Shown one piece after another: positions 17,004 to 25,230 of a DNA stretch of 64,000 bases. The notes under the pieces were generated by a model that did not search any database, was not told where the DNA came from, and saw only the letters and a list, made by a program, of their open reading frames with translations. Position numbers and translations under genes: made by a program. Positions within the stretch are counted from its first letter, which is position 1; each line of letters begins with the position of its first letter. Source of the stretch: Microlunatus capsulatus (lineage in GTDB: Bacteria > Actinomycetota > Actinomycetes > Propionibacteriales > Propionibacteriaceae); assembly GCF_017876495.1 (NCBI RefSeq), contig NZ_JAGIOB010000001.1, positions 3,224,001 through 3,288,000 on the forward strand. The letters run 5' to 3'.

Positions 17004-17450
17004 ATGACGTCGCGCACAGGAGCGGCTCCCGCCCGGCCCGAGCCGGGGGCGACCCGGCAGACCCGGCAGCGCACGGCCGTCGACGAGGTGCTGAGCCACT
17101 CCACCGCCTTCAGCACGGCGGCGCAGATCCACGCGGCGCTGGCCGATCGCGGCGAGCGCGTCGGCATGGCCACCGTCTACCGCACGCTGCAGCGCATGTC
17201 CGAGTCCGGGGCGCTCGACGCCATCCGCACCGACGAGGGCGAGATGGCCTACCGCCGCTGCTCGCGCAGCCACCACCACCACCTCGTCTGCCGTTCCTGC
17301 GGGCTCGCCGTCGAGGTGACCGGGCCCCCGGTGGAGGCCTGGACGGCCCGCGTCGCCGCCGAGCACGGATTCACCGGTGTCAGCCACGACCTGGAGATCT
17401 TCGGCCAGTGCGGGGAGTGCGCGGCTGAGGCCACCTCCGTCCCTCGCTGA
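17004..17450 (+). CDS. zur: Fur-family zinc uptake regulator
   Basis: 148-aa metal-dependent repressor. The winged helix covers about residues 20-85 (TAAQIHAALADRGERVGMATVYRTLQ). The metal and dimer region has the sensor motif HHHHLVCRSCG (about 90-100) and the second structural CxxC near the end (CGECAAE), the four-cysteine zinc site of Fur proteins. Zur identity is inferred from the flanking zinc ABC genes and the Zur-like box between aztA and aztB. In relatives Zur with zinc represses uptake genes. Its last 71 bp overlap the 3' end of convergent aztA. The start ATG 17004 has a GGGGAGAG site upstream. Confidence 0.92.
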   Translation: MTSRTGAAPARPEPGATRQTRQRTAVDEVLSHSTAFSTAAQIHAALADRGERVGMATVYRTLQRMSESGALDAIRTDEGEMAYRRCSRSHHHHLVCRSCGLAVEVTGPPVEAWTARVAAEHGFTGVSHDLEIFGQCGECAAEATSVPR

Positions 17451-18108
17451 CCGGCGTCTCGTCGGCGACCACCCGCCCGTCGGCCAGGTGCACCAGGCGG
17501 TCGGCCCCCGTGAGGACGGCCGGGTCGTGCGAGACGCAGACGACGGCGGCCCCGCGCCCGGCCTCGGCGGCCATCAGCGCCCGGATCCGGTCACCGCTGT
17601 CGGTGTCCAGGCCCGTCGTCGGCTCGTCCAGCAGCAGCAGCTCCGCCCGCGCGGCCAGGCCCTGGGCCAGCAGGGCGCGCTGGCGCTGGCCGCCCGAGAG
17701 GGCGGCGAACGGGCGCCGGGCCAGCGCGGTCATCCCCAGGCGCTCGAGGGCCTCGTCGACCGCGGCGCGGCTCCCGGCGTCCAGTCGGCGCCACGGCCCC
17801 GTCCGGCCCCAGGCCCCGACCGTCACCACGTCCCGGACGGTGAGGGGGAGCCGGTCGGACACGGCCGTGCGCTGCGGCACGAAGCCGACCGCCGGGGTCG
17901 CCTCCCGGGTGCCGGACGAGGGCGCGCGGGTGCCCGCGATGACCTCCAGCAGCGTCGTCTTGCCGGCCCCGTTCGGCCCGGCGATGGCCATCACCTCCCC
18001 GCCGCGCACCTCGAGGTCGACGTGGCAGACGGCCTCGTGCCCCGCGAAGTCGACGTGCACCGCGGACAGGCGGGCGGCCGGGGGAGCGGTGAGGAGGGGC
18101 GACAGCAT
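17380..18108 (-). CDS. aztA: Zinc ABC transporter ATP-binding protein AztA
   Basis: 242-aa ABC ATPase energising zinc import. Walker A GPNGAGKTT is at about residues 43-51, the Q-loop at FVPQRT, the signature LSGGQRQR near 137, Walker B LLLLDEPTTGLD near 156, and the switch histidine in VSHD. The length fits ZnuC/AztA proteins. It is transcribed away from aztB; its ATG 18108 is 6 nt from TAGGAT (18115-18120), suggesting a leaderless mRNA controlled by the shared Zur box. The C-terminal coding end runs through the zur 3' end on the other strand. Confidence 0.92.
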   Translation of the reverse strand: MLSPLLTAPPAARLSAVHVDFAGHEAVCHVDLEVRGGEVMAIAGPNGAGKTTLLEVIAGTRAPSSGTREATPAVGFVPQRTAVSDRLPLTVRDVVTVGAWGRTGPWRRLDAGSRAAVDEALERLGMTALARRPFAALSGGQRQRALLAQGLAARAELLLLDEPTTGLDTDSGDRIRALMAAEAGRGAAVVCVSHDPAVLTGADRLVHLADGRVVADETPVSEGRRWPQPRTPRTGRRSPGRG

Positions 18109-18122
18109 GCCGACATCCTAAC

Positions 18123-18141
18123 TTGATAATCATTCTCATTA
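18123..18141. promoter_or_regulatory. Zur box with overlapping aztB promoter
   Basis: TGATAATCATTCTCA (18124-18138) is a near-palindromic Zur-type site between aztA and aztB. On the plus strand TTGATA (18123-18128) and TACGCT (18146-18151) form a promoter with a 17-bp spacer that lies over the box, with the aztB ATG 8 nt further on. The aztA -10 abuts the other side, so one bound dimer could shut both promoters. Confidence 0.85.
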
Positions 18142-18159
18142 CTTCTACGCTCCTCGACC

Positions 18160-19026
18160 ATGACCTCGTGGACCGACGTGCTGCTCGAGCCGTTCGCGCT
18201 CGACTTCCTGCAGCGCGCCCTGCTCGGCGGGAGCCTCGTCGCCGTGCTCTGCGGCGTCGTCGGCACCTGGGTCGTCATCCGCGGGATGGCCTTCCTGGGG
18301 GAGGCGCTGGCCCACGGGATGCTGCCTGGCGTCGCCCTGGCCACCGTCCTCGGGCTGCCGGTGCTGGCCGGCGGCGCGCTGAGCGCCGTCACGATGAGCC
18401 TCGGCATCGCGGCCCTCCAGCGGCGCGGCCGGCTGTCCTACGACACGAGCATCGGCCTGCTGTTCGTCTCGATGCTCGCGCTCGGCGTCATCGTCATCTC
18501 CCACTCCGGCAGCTTCGCCACCGACGCGACGGCGATCCTCTTCGGCGACATCCTCGCCATCGCGCCGGTCGACCTCGTGCTGCTCGCGGCCGCCGCCGCG
18601 CTCGGTCTGCTCGTCGCGGTGCTGGCGCACCGCCCGCTGGTGGCGCTGGCCCTCGACCCGCGGATCGCCGCGGTGCTGGGGCTCGGTCCCCGGGTGGCCC
18701 AGGCCGCGCTCGTCGGGCTCGTCACCCTCGCCGTCGTCGCCTCCTACCAGGCGGTCGGCTCGCTCCTGGTGGTCGGCCTGCTGCTGGCTCCGGCCGTCGC
18801 CGCGGGGCACTGGACCACCCGGATCCCCACCCGGATGCTGCTGGCCGCCGCCGTCGGCGTCGCCGCGGTGCTGCTCGGCCTGCTCGTCTCATGGCACGCC
18901 GCCACCGCGGCGGGCGCCTCCGTCGCCGCGTCCGCGATCGCCCTGGCGGGCGGCTCGTGGGCGCTCCGGGAGGCCGTCGACGCCCTCCGGTCGCGGACCG
19001 CCCCGGCGGCTGTCGCCACGCCCTGA
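18160..19026 (+). CDS. aztB: Zinc ABC transporter permease AztB
   Basis: 288-aa integral membrane protein of the ABC-3 (ZnuB/MntB) family, the channel for zinc import. Eight or so hydrophobic segments are visible, with the family motif region MAFLGEALAHGMLPGVALA at about residues 46-64 and the conserved YQAVGSLLVVGLLLAPAVAA near 196-216. ATG 18160 is 8 nt after a TACGCT box, so it is probably leaderless and Zur-repressed. The binding-protein genes follow on the same strand. Confidence 0.92.
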   Translation: MTSWTDVLLEPFALDFLQRALLGGSLVAVLCGVVGTWVVIRGMAFLGEALAHGMLPGVALATVLGLPVLAGGALSAVTMSLGIAALQRRGRLSYDTSIGLLFVSMLALGVIVISHSGSFATDATAILFGDILAIAPVDLVLLAAAAALGLLVAVLAHRPLVALALDPRIAAVLGLGPRVAQAALVGLVTLAVVASYQAVGSLLVVGLLLAPAVAAGHWTTRIPTRMLLAAAVGVAAVLLGLLVSWHAATAAGASVAASAIALAGGSWALREAVDALRSRTAPAAVATP

Positions 19027-19105
19027 CCCCTGCGGCGCGAGGACGCGTCGCCGACCCCCGCCGAGCAGCTCCGACGCTCGGGACGCCCCACCCCGGAAGG
19101 ACCCC

Positions 19106-20344
19106 GTGCGGTTCCGCATCACCTCGCTCGCCCTGCTGACCAGCCTCACCCTCACCCTCACCGCCTGCGGCGGCGACCCGGCTGCCGCTCCGGCCGCGGA
19201 GGCCCCGATCGGTCCTCCCGTCGGCGACGGCCACGGCGGCGTCGGGGGCGCGGCCGAGGTCACCGAGCCCCAGCTCGGCCTGACGACGGTCGACCGGGCC
19301 GGGACGGTCACCCACCTCGACCTGCTCGACGAGAGCGTCCGCGAGGTCGGCTCCGTCGGCGCCCCGGACGCGGTGACGACCGACGGCCGCTACCTGTTCG
19401 CCGGGACGGCGCAGGGGGTCGAGGTCGTGGACAGCGGCGTGTGGACCTGGGACCACGTCGACCACTTCCACTACTACCGTGCCGAGCCGCGCCTCCTCGG
19501 CGCCGTCGCGGGGCGGGGACCGGCGACGGTCGCCACCACGAACCTCTCGACCTCCGGCGGCACCGGCGTCTTCTTCGCCGGGTCCGGCGAGGCCGTGCTG
19601 CTGGACACCGAGGCGCTGTCGAAGGGCGAGGTCCGGGAGCGCTTCCGCCTGGAGACCGGGCCGCACGCCGGGATGGTCGTGCCCGTCGGCTCCTTCGCGC
19701 TGGTCACCGCGGGGGAGGACGGTGCGGCCACCTCCGTCGTCGGCCACACCGCGGACGGCGAGCCGACCGGCCTGGAGGAGCGGTGCGACGGCGCGTCCGG
19801 CACCCTCACCACGCGGGTCGGGGCGGTCATCGGCTGCGCCGACGGCGCCCTCCTCGCCTCGGTGCAGGACGACGAGCTCGTGGTCGAGCGGATCCCGTAC
19901 CCCGAGGGCACCACCGCGCCCCGGGCGACCGCCTTCGCCAACCGCGAGGGCCGCCCGACCGCCGCCGCGCTCGCCGGGACCGAGGGCATCTGGCTGTTGG
20001 ACACCCGGGAGCGGTCCTGGACCCTGCTGCCGGCCCCCGCCCCCCTGGTGGCGGTGACCGCCGTCGACGACGACGACGAGCACGTGCTGGCCCTGGCCGA
20101 GGACGGCCGCCTGCTGGTGCTGGACGGCGAGGACGGCTCCGTGCTCTCCCGCACCGAGCCGCTCGTGGCGGACTCGCTCGCCGCCGGGCTGACCCCGGCC
20201 CTGATCGCCGACCAGCAGCGCGCCTACCTGAGCGGCCCCGTCGAGCAGCGGCTGCACGAGGTCGACTTCGCCGATGACGCGCGGGTCGCGCGCACCTTCG
20301 AGACCACCACCGAGCCGGCGTTCACCGCCGAGACGGGACGCTGA
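19106..20344 (+). CDS. AztD-like zinc lipoprotein beta-propeller with a His cluster
   Basis: 412-aa secreted lipoprotein: signal peptide with lipobox LTAC (C21), then repeated strands typical of a beta-propeller. It contains WTWDHVDHFHYY with H117, H120 and H122, a likely metal site, and a disulfide-like pair ERCDGA...IGCADG that aligns with CPGVH...FGCEDG of AztD. It therefore looks like a paralogue of the metallochaperone AztD placed between aztB and aztC. GTG 19106 has GGAAGGA 5 nt upstream. In the family AztD delivers zinc to the binding protein; the role of this second propeller is inference. Confidence 0.78.
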   Translation: MRFRITSLALLTSLTLTLTACGGDPAAAPAAEAPIGPPVGDGHGGVGGAAEVTEPQLGLTTVDRAGTVTHLDLLDESVREVGSVGAPDAVTTDGRYLFAGTAQGVEVVDSGVWTWDHVDHFHYYRAEPRLLGAVAGRGPATVATTNLSTSGGTGVFFAGSGEAVLLDTEALSKGEVRERFRLETGPHAGMVVPVGSFALVTAGEDGAATSVVGHTADGEPTGLEERCDGASGTLTTRVGAVIGCADGALLASVQDDELVVERIPYPEGTTAPRATAFANREGRPTAAALAGTEGIWLLDTRERSWTLLPAPAPLVAVTAVDDDDEHVLALAEDGRLLVLDGEDGSVLSRTEPLVADSLAAGLTPALIADQQRAYLSGPVEQRLHEVDFADDARVARTFETTTEPAFTAETGR

Positions 20345-20346
20345 CC

Positions 20347-21267
20347 ATGCCGAGCACCCGCCCCGTGACCGCTGTGCTGAGCGCCGCCGCCCTCCTCGTG
20401 GTCGCCCTCGCCGGGTGCACCCCGGCCGAGGACGACCGCCCGCTCGTCGTCGTGTCCACGAACATCCTCGGCGACGTCGTCGGCGAGCTCGTGGGGGAGG
20501 AGGCCGAGGTCCTGACCCTGATGCGGCCGGACGCGGACCCGCACTCCTTCGAGATCTCGGCGCAGGAGGCGGCGCGGCTGCGCTCCGCCGACCTCGTCGT
20601 CTCCAACGGGCTGGGCCTGGAGGAGGGCCTGCAGCAGCACCTCGACGCCGCCGCGGCCGACGACGTCGCGACCTTCGTGGCCGGCGACGCCGTCGAGGTG
20701 CTCGACTACCGCGAGGGCGACGCCGAGGGCACGCCGGACTCGCACTTCTGGACCGACCCGGCCCGGGTGCTCGACGTCGTGGACGCGCTCGAGCCCGCGC
20801 TCACCGCGCTCGCGGGGGTCGACCCCGCGGTGCTCGCGGCACAGGCCGCCACTTACCGCGACGAGCTCGAGCAGCTGGACGCGGACATGGTCACCGCCTT
20901 CGCGGCGATCCCCGAGGAGCGGCGGGCGCTGGTCACCAACCACCACGTGTTCGGCTACCTCGCGGAGCGTTTCGACTTCGAGGTCGTCGGCGCCGTGATC
21001 CCCGGTGGCACCACCCTGGCGGCGCCCTCCGCGTCCGACCTGGCCGACCTGGTCGACGCCGTCCGGGAGACCGGCGTGCCCGCCATCTTCGCGGAGTCGT
21101 CGTCCCCGGACCGGCTCGTCCAGGCCCTCGCGAGCGAGGCCGACGTCCAGGTCCAGGTGGTCGAGCTCTACACCGAGTCGCTCACCGCTGCCGACGGGGG
21201 CGCACCCACCTACCTGTCCATGATGCGCGTCAACACCGAGCGCATCGCCACCGGGCTCTCGCGATGA
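20347..21267 (+). CDS. aztC: Zinc ABC transporter substrate-binding lipoprotein AztC
   Basis: 306-aa extracellular binding protein of the cluster A-I (ZnuA/AztC) family. Lipobox LAGC anchors it at C24. The three zinc histidines are H66 (ADPHSFE), H133 (DSHFW) and H199 (NHHVFG); the fourth ligand is an acidic residue in the C-lobe. It lacks the long His-rich loop of ZnuA, as AztC does. The ATG follows the previous stop by 2 nt, so it is in the aztB operon and hands zinc to AztB. Confidence 0.92.
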   Translation: MPSTRPVTAVLSAAALLVVALAGCTPAEDDRPLVVVSTNILGDVVGELVGEEAEVLTLMRPDADPHSFEISAQEAARLRSADLVVSNGLGLEEGLQQHLDAAAADDVATFVAGDAVEVLDYREGDAEGTPDSHFWTDPARVLDVVDALEPALTALAGVDPAVLAAQAATYRDELEQLDADMVTAFAAIPEERRALVTNHHVFGYLAERFDFEVVGAVIPGGTTLAAPSASDLADLVDAVRETGVPAIFAESSSPDRLVQALASEADVQVQVVELYTESLTAADGGAPTYLSMMRVNTERIATGLSR

Positions 21268-21302
21268 GCGCCCGGACCCACCCGATGATGAAAGAGGCAC
21301 CC

Positions 21303-22535
21303 ATGCACCCCACCTCCCTCCGCCGCGCGAAGCTCCCCGTGCTCGCCCTGGGCACGGCCCTGGCCCTGGCCGCCTGCTCGTCGAGCACCGGCGCGGCCCC
21401 CGCCGCCGGGCCGAGCAGCAGCGCCGCGAGCGCCAGTACCAGCCCGAGCCCCGCCGCGGCCGGCGCCCGCCTCGCCCTCTCCTACACCGGCGGGATCATG
21501 GTGCTGGACGGCACGACGCTGGAGCCCGTGGCCGAGCTGGAGTCGGAGGAGTTCACCCGGCTCAACCCGGCCGGTGACGGCCGCCACGTCATGGTCACGA
21601 TGAGCAAGGGCTTCCAGGTGCTCGACACCGGGGCCGGGACGGGCGGGCCGGCCGAGCTGACCGACCGCGTCTTCGAGGCGGACACGCCGGGTCACGTCGT
21701 CCGGCACGGGGGCAAGACCGTCCTCTACGCCGACGGCACCAGCGACACGACGATCTTCGACACGGCCGCGCTGGCCACGGCCGAGGGTCTTCCCGAGCGC
21801 GAGACGGTCGAGGGGACCGAGGCCCACCACGGCGTCTCCGTCGTGCTCGAGGACGGCACCTTCCTCACCACCGTCGGGAACGCCGACGGCCGCAACGGCA
21901 TCGAGGTGCGCGACGCGGCGGGGAAGAAGATCGCCGAGAGCGACGACTGCCCCGGCGTGCACGGCGAGGGCACGGCGCAGGGCGAGGCCGTCGTCTTCGG
22001 CTGCGAGGACGGCGCCCTCCTCTACAGCGACGGGACGATCACCAAGCTCGACGCCCCGGACGAGCCGTACGGCCGGATGGGCAACGCCTACGTCAGCGAG
22101 ACCAGCCCGGTCGTCGTCGGCGACTACAAGGACGACGCCGACGCCGAGGGCTACCTGCTCGACCAGGTCACCCTGATCGACACCGCCGAGAAGACCCTCG
22201 AGGTCGTCGACCTGCCCGAGGGCGTGGAGTACACGTTCCGCGACGTCGCCCGGGGCCCGGGGGAGATGGCCTCCATCATCGGCACCGACGGCTCCGTCCA
22301 CGTGCTCGACCCGGAGAACGGTGAGATCACGCAGTCGATCCCGGTGATCGCGGCGTGGGAGGGGCCGGCCGAGTGGCAGGACCCGCACCCGGCCATCGTC
22401 GTCGACGGGGACGTCGCCTACGTGACCGAGCCCGCCGCGAACAAGGTGCACGCCGTCGACCTGACCTCGGGTGAGGTCACCGCGACGGGTGCGCTGGACG
22501 TCACCCCGAACGAGCTGGCGGTCGCCGCCGGCTGA
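21303..22535 (+). CDS. aztD: Zinc metallochaperone AztD
   Basis: 410-aa lipoprotein (lipobox LAAC, C25) with a low-complexity Ser/Ala/Pro linker and then a beta-propeller. Family motifs are TPGHVV (about 128-133), EAHHGVSV (173-180), CPGVHGEG (216-223) paired with VVFGCEDG (C234), and WQDPHPA near 363-369. AztD proteins bind zinc outside the membrane and transfer it to AztC. ATG 21303 is chosen because AAAGAGG lies 7 nt before it; an earlier in-frame ATG at 21264 would lack a proper signal peptide. Last gene of the zinc operon. Confidence 0.88.
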   Translation: MHPTSLRRAKLPVLALGTALALAACSSSTGAAPAAGPSSSAASASTSPSPAAAGARLALSYTGGIMVLDGTTLEPVAELESEEFTRLNPAGDGRHVMVTMSKGFQVLDTGAGTGGPAELTDRVFEADTPGHVVRHGGKTVLYADGTSDTTIFDTAALATAEGLPERETVEGTEAHHGVSVVLEDGTFLTTVGNADGRNGIEVRDAAGKKIAESDDCPGVHGEGTAQGEAVVFGCEDGALLYSDGTITKLDAPDEPYGRMGNAYVSETSPVVVGDYKDDADAEGYLLDQVTLIDTAEKTLEVVDLPEGVEYTFRDVARGPGEMASIIGTDGSVHVLDPENGEITQSIPVIAAWEGPAEWQDPHPAIVVDGDVAYVTEPAANKVHAVDLTSGEVTATGALDVTPNELAVAAG

Positions 22536-22572
22536 GCTCGGAACCCGCCGCCGACGCCGAGGCCCGTGGTGG

Positions 22573-23334
22573 CTAGTGGCCGTGGGGGTCGCTCGCGTTC
22601 ACCGTGGCGACCACCTGGTCGTAGTCGCCGCGGGCCTCGCCGAAGCGGAGGAACCGCACGTTCTCGACGAGCACCTCGTGCGCGTCCGGGTCGGCCTCCA
22701 GGAGCGCCACCACCTCGTCGGCGAAGGCGTCCAGGGGCATGGCGAAGGCGCTCTCCTCCTGGCCGGGGAGCAGGGCGGTGCGCACCGACGGCGGGACCAG
22801 CTCGAGCACCTGGACGCCCGTGCCGGCCAGCTGCAGCCGCAGCGACTCGCTGAGCATGTGCACCGCCGCCTTGGTGGCGTTGTAGCTGGGGGTCGCCCGC
22901 AGCGGGACGAACGCCAGGCCGGACGAGACCGTCATGATCGTCGCCGCGGGCCGGCTGCGCAGGTGCTCGACGAAGGCCCCGATGAGCCGGATCGGGCCGA
23001 GCAGGTTGGTCGTCACGGTCTCCTCGGCCGAGGCCAGGAACCCCTCGGGGGTCCGCCAGTCCTCGACGCGCATCACCCCGGCCATGGTGACGAGGTTGTC
23101 GAGGTCGGGGTGGGCGGCGAGCACCTGGTCGGCCGCGGCCCGGATGCTGGCCGGGTCGGTGGTGTCGACGACGACGGTGTCCAGGCCGGGGTGCTCCGCG
23201 GCGATCTGCTGCAGCCGGTCGGCGCGCCGCCCGCCGACGACGACGGTCCCGCCGGCGGCCTGCAGGCGGAGCGCGAGGGCGAGGCCGATGCCGCTGGTCG
23301 CGCCGGGGATGAAGGTGGTTCCGGTGATGTCCAT
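22573..23334 (-). CDS. SDR-family oxidoreductase (DltE-like)
   Basis: 253-aa short-chain dehydrogenase/reductase. The cofactor loop PGATSGIGLALA is at about residues 10-21, catalytic Ser in VSSGLAF and the YNATK dyad near 153-157. GGRRADRL after the second strand suggests an NADP preference. ATG 23334 is preferred over a start 11 codons earlier because the fold begins MDITGTTF and because CAGGCT is 6 nt upstream (leaderless). It is divergent from an XRE regulator that probably controls it; substrate unknown. Confidence 0.88.
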   Translation of the reverse strand: MDITGTTFIPGATSGIGLALALRLQAAGGTVVVGGRRADRLQQIAAEHPGLDTVVVDTTDPASIRAAADQVLAAHPDLDNLVTMAGVMRVEDWRTPEGFLASAEETVTTNLLGPIRLIGAFVEHLRSRPAATIMTVSSGLAFVPLRATPSYNATKAAVHMLSESLRLQLAGTGVQVLELVPPSVRTALLPGQEESAFAMPLDAFADEVVALLEADPDAHEVLVENVRFLRFGEARGDYDQVVATVNASDPHGH

Positions 23335-23435
23335 GACCCCAGCCTGGGTCGCGGCCGGCCGGCGCACCAGGCCGCGCCGATCGGGGGACCGGCGGTCCCT
23401 GGTGGGCGCGCGGCCCCGGCGGCGATACTGCGGGG

Positions 23436-24290
23436 GTGGACCGTGCAGCGCTGGCCGACTTCCTCCTGAACCGTCGCAACGGCCTCCAACCGGCCGACGT
23501 CGGCCTGGCCGTCGGGGTCCGCCGTCGGGCGCCGGGGCTGCGGCGCGAGGAGGTCGCGGCGCTCGCGACGATGTCGACCGACTACTACACCCGGCTGGAG
23601 CAGCGCCGCGGACCGCAGCCCAGCACGCAGATGCTGGGCTCGCTGGCCCGGGCGCTGCGGCTGAGCGCGGACGAGCGCGACTACCTCTACCGGGTCGCCG
23701 GGCACAGCGCCCCCGACCGGGTGGCCGACCCCGACTTCGTCGCGCCGGGGCTGCAGCGGGTGCTGGACCGGCTGACCGACACCCCGGCGCTCATCCTCTC
23801 CGCGCTGGGCGAGACGCTGGTGCAGAACGAGCCGGCGCGGGCGCTGTTCGGGGAGGTCGAGCACCTGACCGGGCTGGAGCGCAGCGGCATCTACCGCTGG
23901 TTCGTCCACCCCGTCAGCGAGCGGCGGATGTACCCCGCGGAGGACCACGACCGGCAGAGCCGGGCGCAGGTCGCCGCGCTCCGGGCCGCGCACGGTGCGC
24001 GCGGACCGGGCTCGCGCGCCGGCGTGCTGGCCCGCGAGCTGACCCGCCGCAGCCCCGAGTTCGCCCGGCTGTGGGAGGCCCACGAGGTCGGCCGGCGCTT
24101 CGAGGACCACAAGGTGCTCGTCCACCCCGAGCTCGGCCCGATCGAGGTCGACTGCCAGGCCCTGTTCACCGAGGACGAGTCGCAGGTGCTCCTCGTGCTG
24201 ACCGCCGCCCCGCGCTCGGCGGCCGAGAGCGCGCTCCAGCTGCTCGCGGTGCTCGGCAGCCAGCGGATCGGGGCCGAAGGCGGGAGCTGA
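23436..24290 (+). CDS. XRE-family regulator with MmyB-like ligand domain
   Basis: 284-aa transcription regulator. A helix-turn-helix spans about residues 28-85 (RRAPGLRREEVAALATMSTDYYTRLEQ reading through it), followed by an MmyB/PAS-like ligand domain from about 105 to 270. This architecture is common in actinobacteria, where such genes stand head-to-head with an SDR they regulate, as here. GTG 23436 is 6 nt after GATACT, so the mRNA is likely leaderless. The ligand is unknown. Confidence 0.9.
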   Translation: MDRAALADFLLNRRNGLQPADVGLAVGVRRRAPGLRREEVAALATMSTDYYTRLEQRRGPQPSTQMLGSLARALRLSADERDYLYRVAGHSAPDRVADPDFVAPGLQRVLDRLTDTPALILSALGETLVQNEPARALFGEVEHLTGLERSGIYRWFVHPVSERRMYPAEDHDRQSRAQVAALRAAHGARGPGSRAGVLARELTRRSPEFARLWEAHEVGRRFEDHKVLVHPELGPIEVDCQALFTEDESQVLLVLTAAPRSAAESALQLLAVLGSQRIGAEGGS

Positions 24291-24300
24291 GGTCGGCTCG

Positions 24301-24345
24301 TCCGGGTCCGGGTCCGGGTCCGGGTCGCGGGCCGCGGGCCGCGGG
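24301..24345. repeat. Short tandem repeats between convergent genes
   Basis: Four perfect TCCGGG units (24301-24324) are followed by GCGGGCC-type units up to 24345, between the XRE gene and the sugar permease genes. This is a candidate for length variation. Confidence 0.8.
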
Positions 24346-25230
24346 TCAGCGGATGCCGCTGCGGGCGAACCCCTGGACGAAGTAGCGCTGGAAGCCCAGG
24401 AACAGCACGACCATCGGCGCGACCGTGAGCAGGGCGAAGGCCATCGTGCCGCCGTAGTCGGAGCCGAACTGGCCCTGCAGGTACAGCAGCCCGATGGGCA
24501 GGGTGAACAGCGCGTTGTCCTTGAGCGCGATCAGCGGCCAGGCGAAGTCGTTCCACGTCTGCAGCAGGCTCATGAAGAACAGCACGGCGATGAGCGGCTT
24601 CGACAGCGGCAGCACGATCCGCAGGAACACCGCCAGGTGCCCGGCGCCGTCGATGCGAGCGGCCTCCACCAGTTCGCGCGGGATGGCGATGAGGAACTGA
24701 CGGGCCAGGAACACCCCGAACGCCGACGCCGCCGTGGGCAGGATCACCGCCCAGTAGCTGCCGTAGAGGCCGAGCCCGGTGACCAGCCGGAACAGGCTGA
24801 CCATGATCACCTGCACGGGCAGCATGAGCGTCGACAGCGCCAGCAGGAACAGCACCCCGGAGCCCCGGAAGCGCAGCTGGGCGAAGGCGTAGCCCGCCAG
24901 CAGGTTCACGGCGACGGTCAGCAGGGCGACGACGACGGCGATGGCCACCGAGTTGCCGAACCAGGTGAGCACCGGGAAGGAGTCGAGGACGCGGCGGAAG
25001 TTCTCCAGCGTCAGGTCCCGCGGCCAGAAGCGCAGGTCGCCGCCCAGCAGCTCGGCCCGGCTGGACAGCGAGACCACGACCATCCAGTACAGGGGGAACA
25101 GCAGCACGACGCTGACGGCGAGCGCCAGCACCAGCCGGAGGGTGAGCAGGGTCCGCTCCCGACGTCGGCGACCGGCGCGCGGGCGGGTGGGGGCGGGGAC
25201 GGTGCCGAGCCGGGTCGTGGGGGCGCTCAT
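24346..25230 (-). CDS. Carbohydrate ABC transporter permease (MalG type)
   Basis: 294-aa inner permease subunit with six hydrophobic segments. The EAA loop that contacts the ATPase reads ELVEAARIDGAGHLAVFLRI near residues 188-207. A basic, Pro-rich cytoplasmic N-terminus (about 30 residues) precedes TM1. ATG 25230 overlaps the stop of the other permease by 4 bp. Together with that permease and the binding protein it forms a CUT1-type sugar importer. No ATPase is encoded here; such systems usually share an MsiK-type ATPase encoded elsewhere. Confidence 0.92.
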   Translation of the reverse strand: MSAPTTRLGTVPAPTRPRAGRRRRERTLLTLRLVLALAVSVVLLFPLYWMVVVSLSSRAELLGGDLRFWPRDLTLENFRRVLDSFPVLTWFGNSVAIAVVVALLTVAVNLLAGYAFAQLRFRGSGVLFLLALSTLMLPVQVIMVSLFRLVTGLGLYGSYWAVILPTAASAFGVFLARQFLIAIPRELVEAARIDGAGHLAVFLRIVLPLSKPLIAVLFFMSLLQTWNDFAWPLIALKDNALFTLPIGLLYLQGQFGSDYGGTMAFALLTVAPMVVLFLGFQRYFVQGFARSGIR

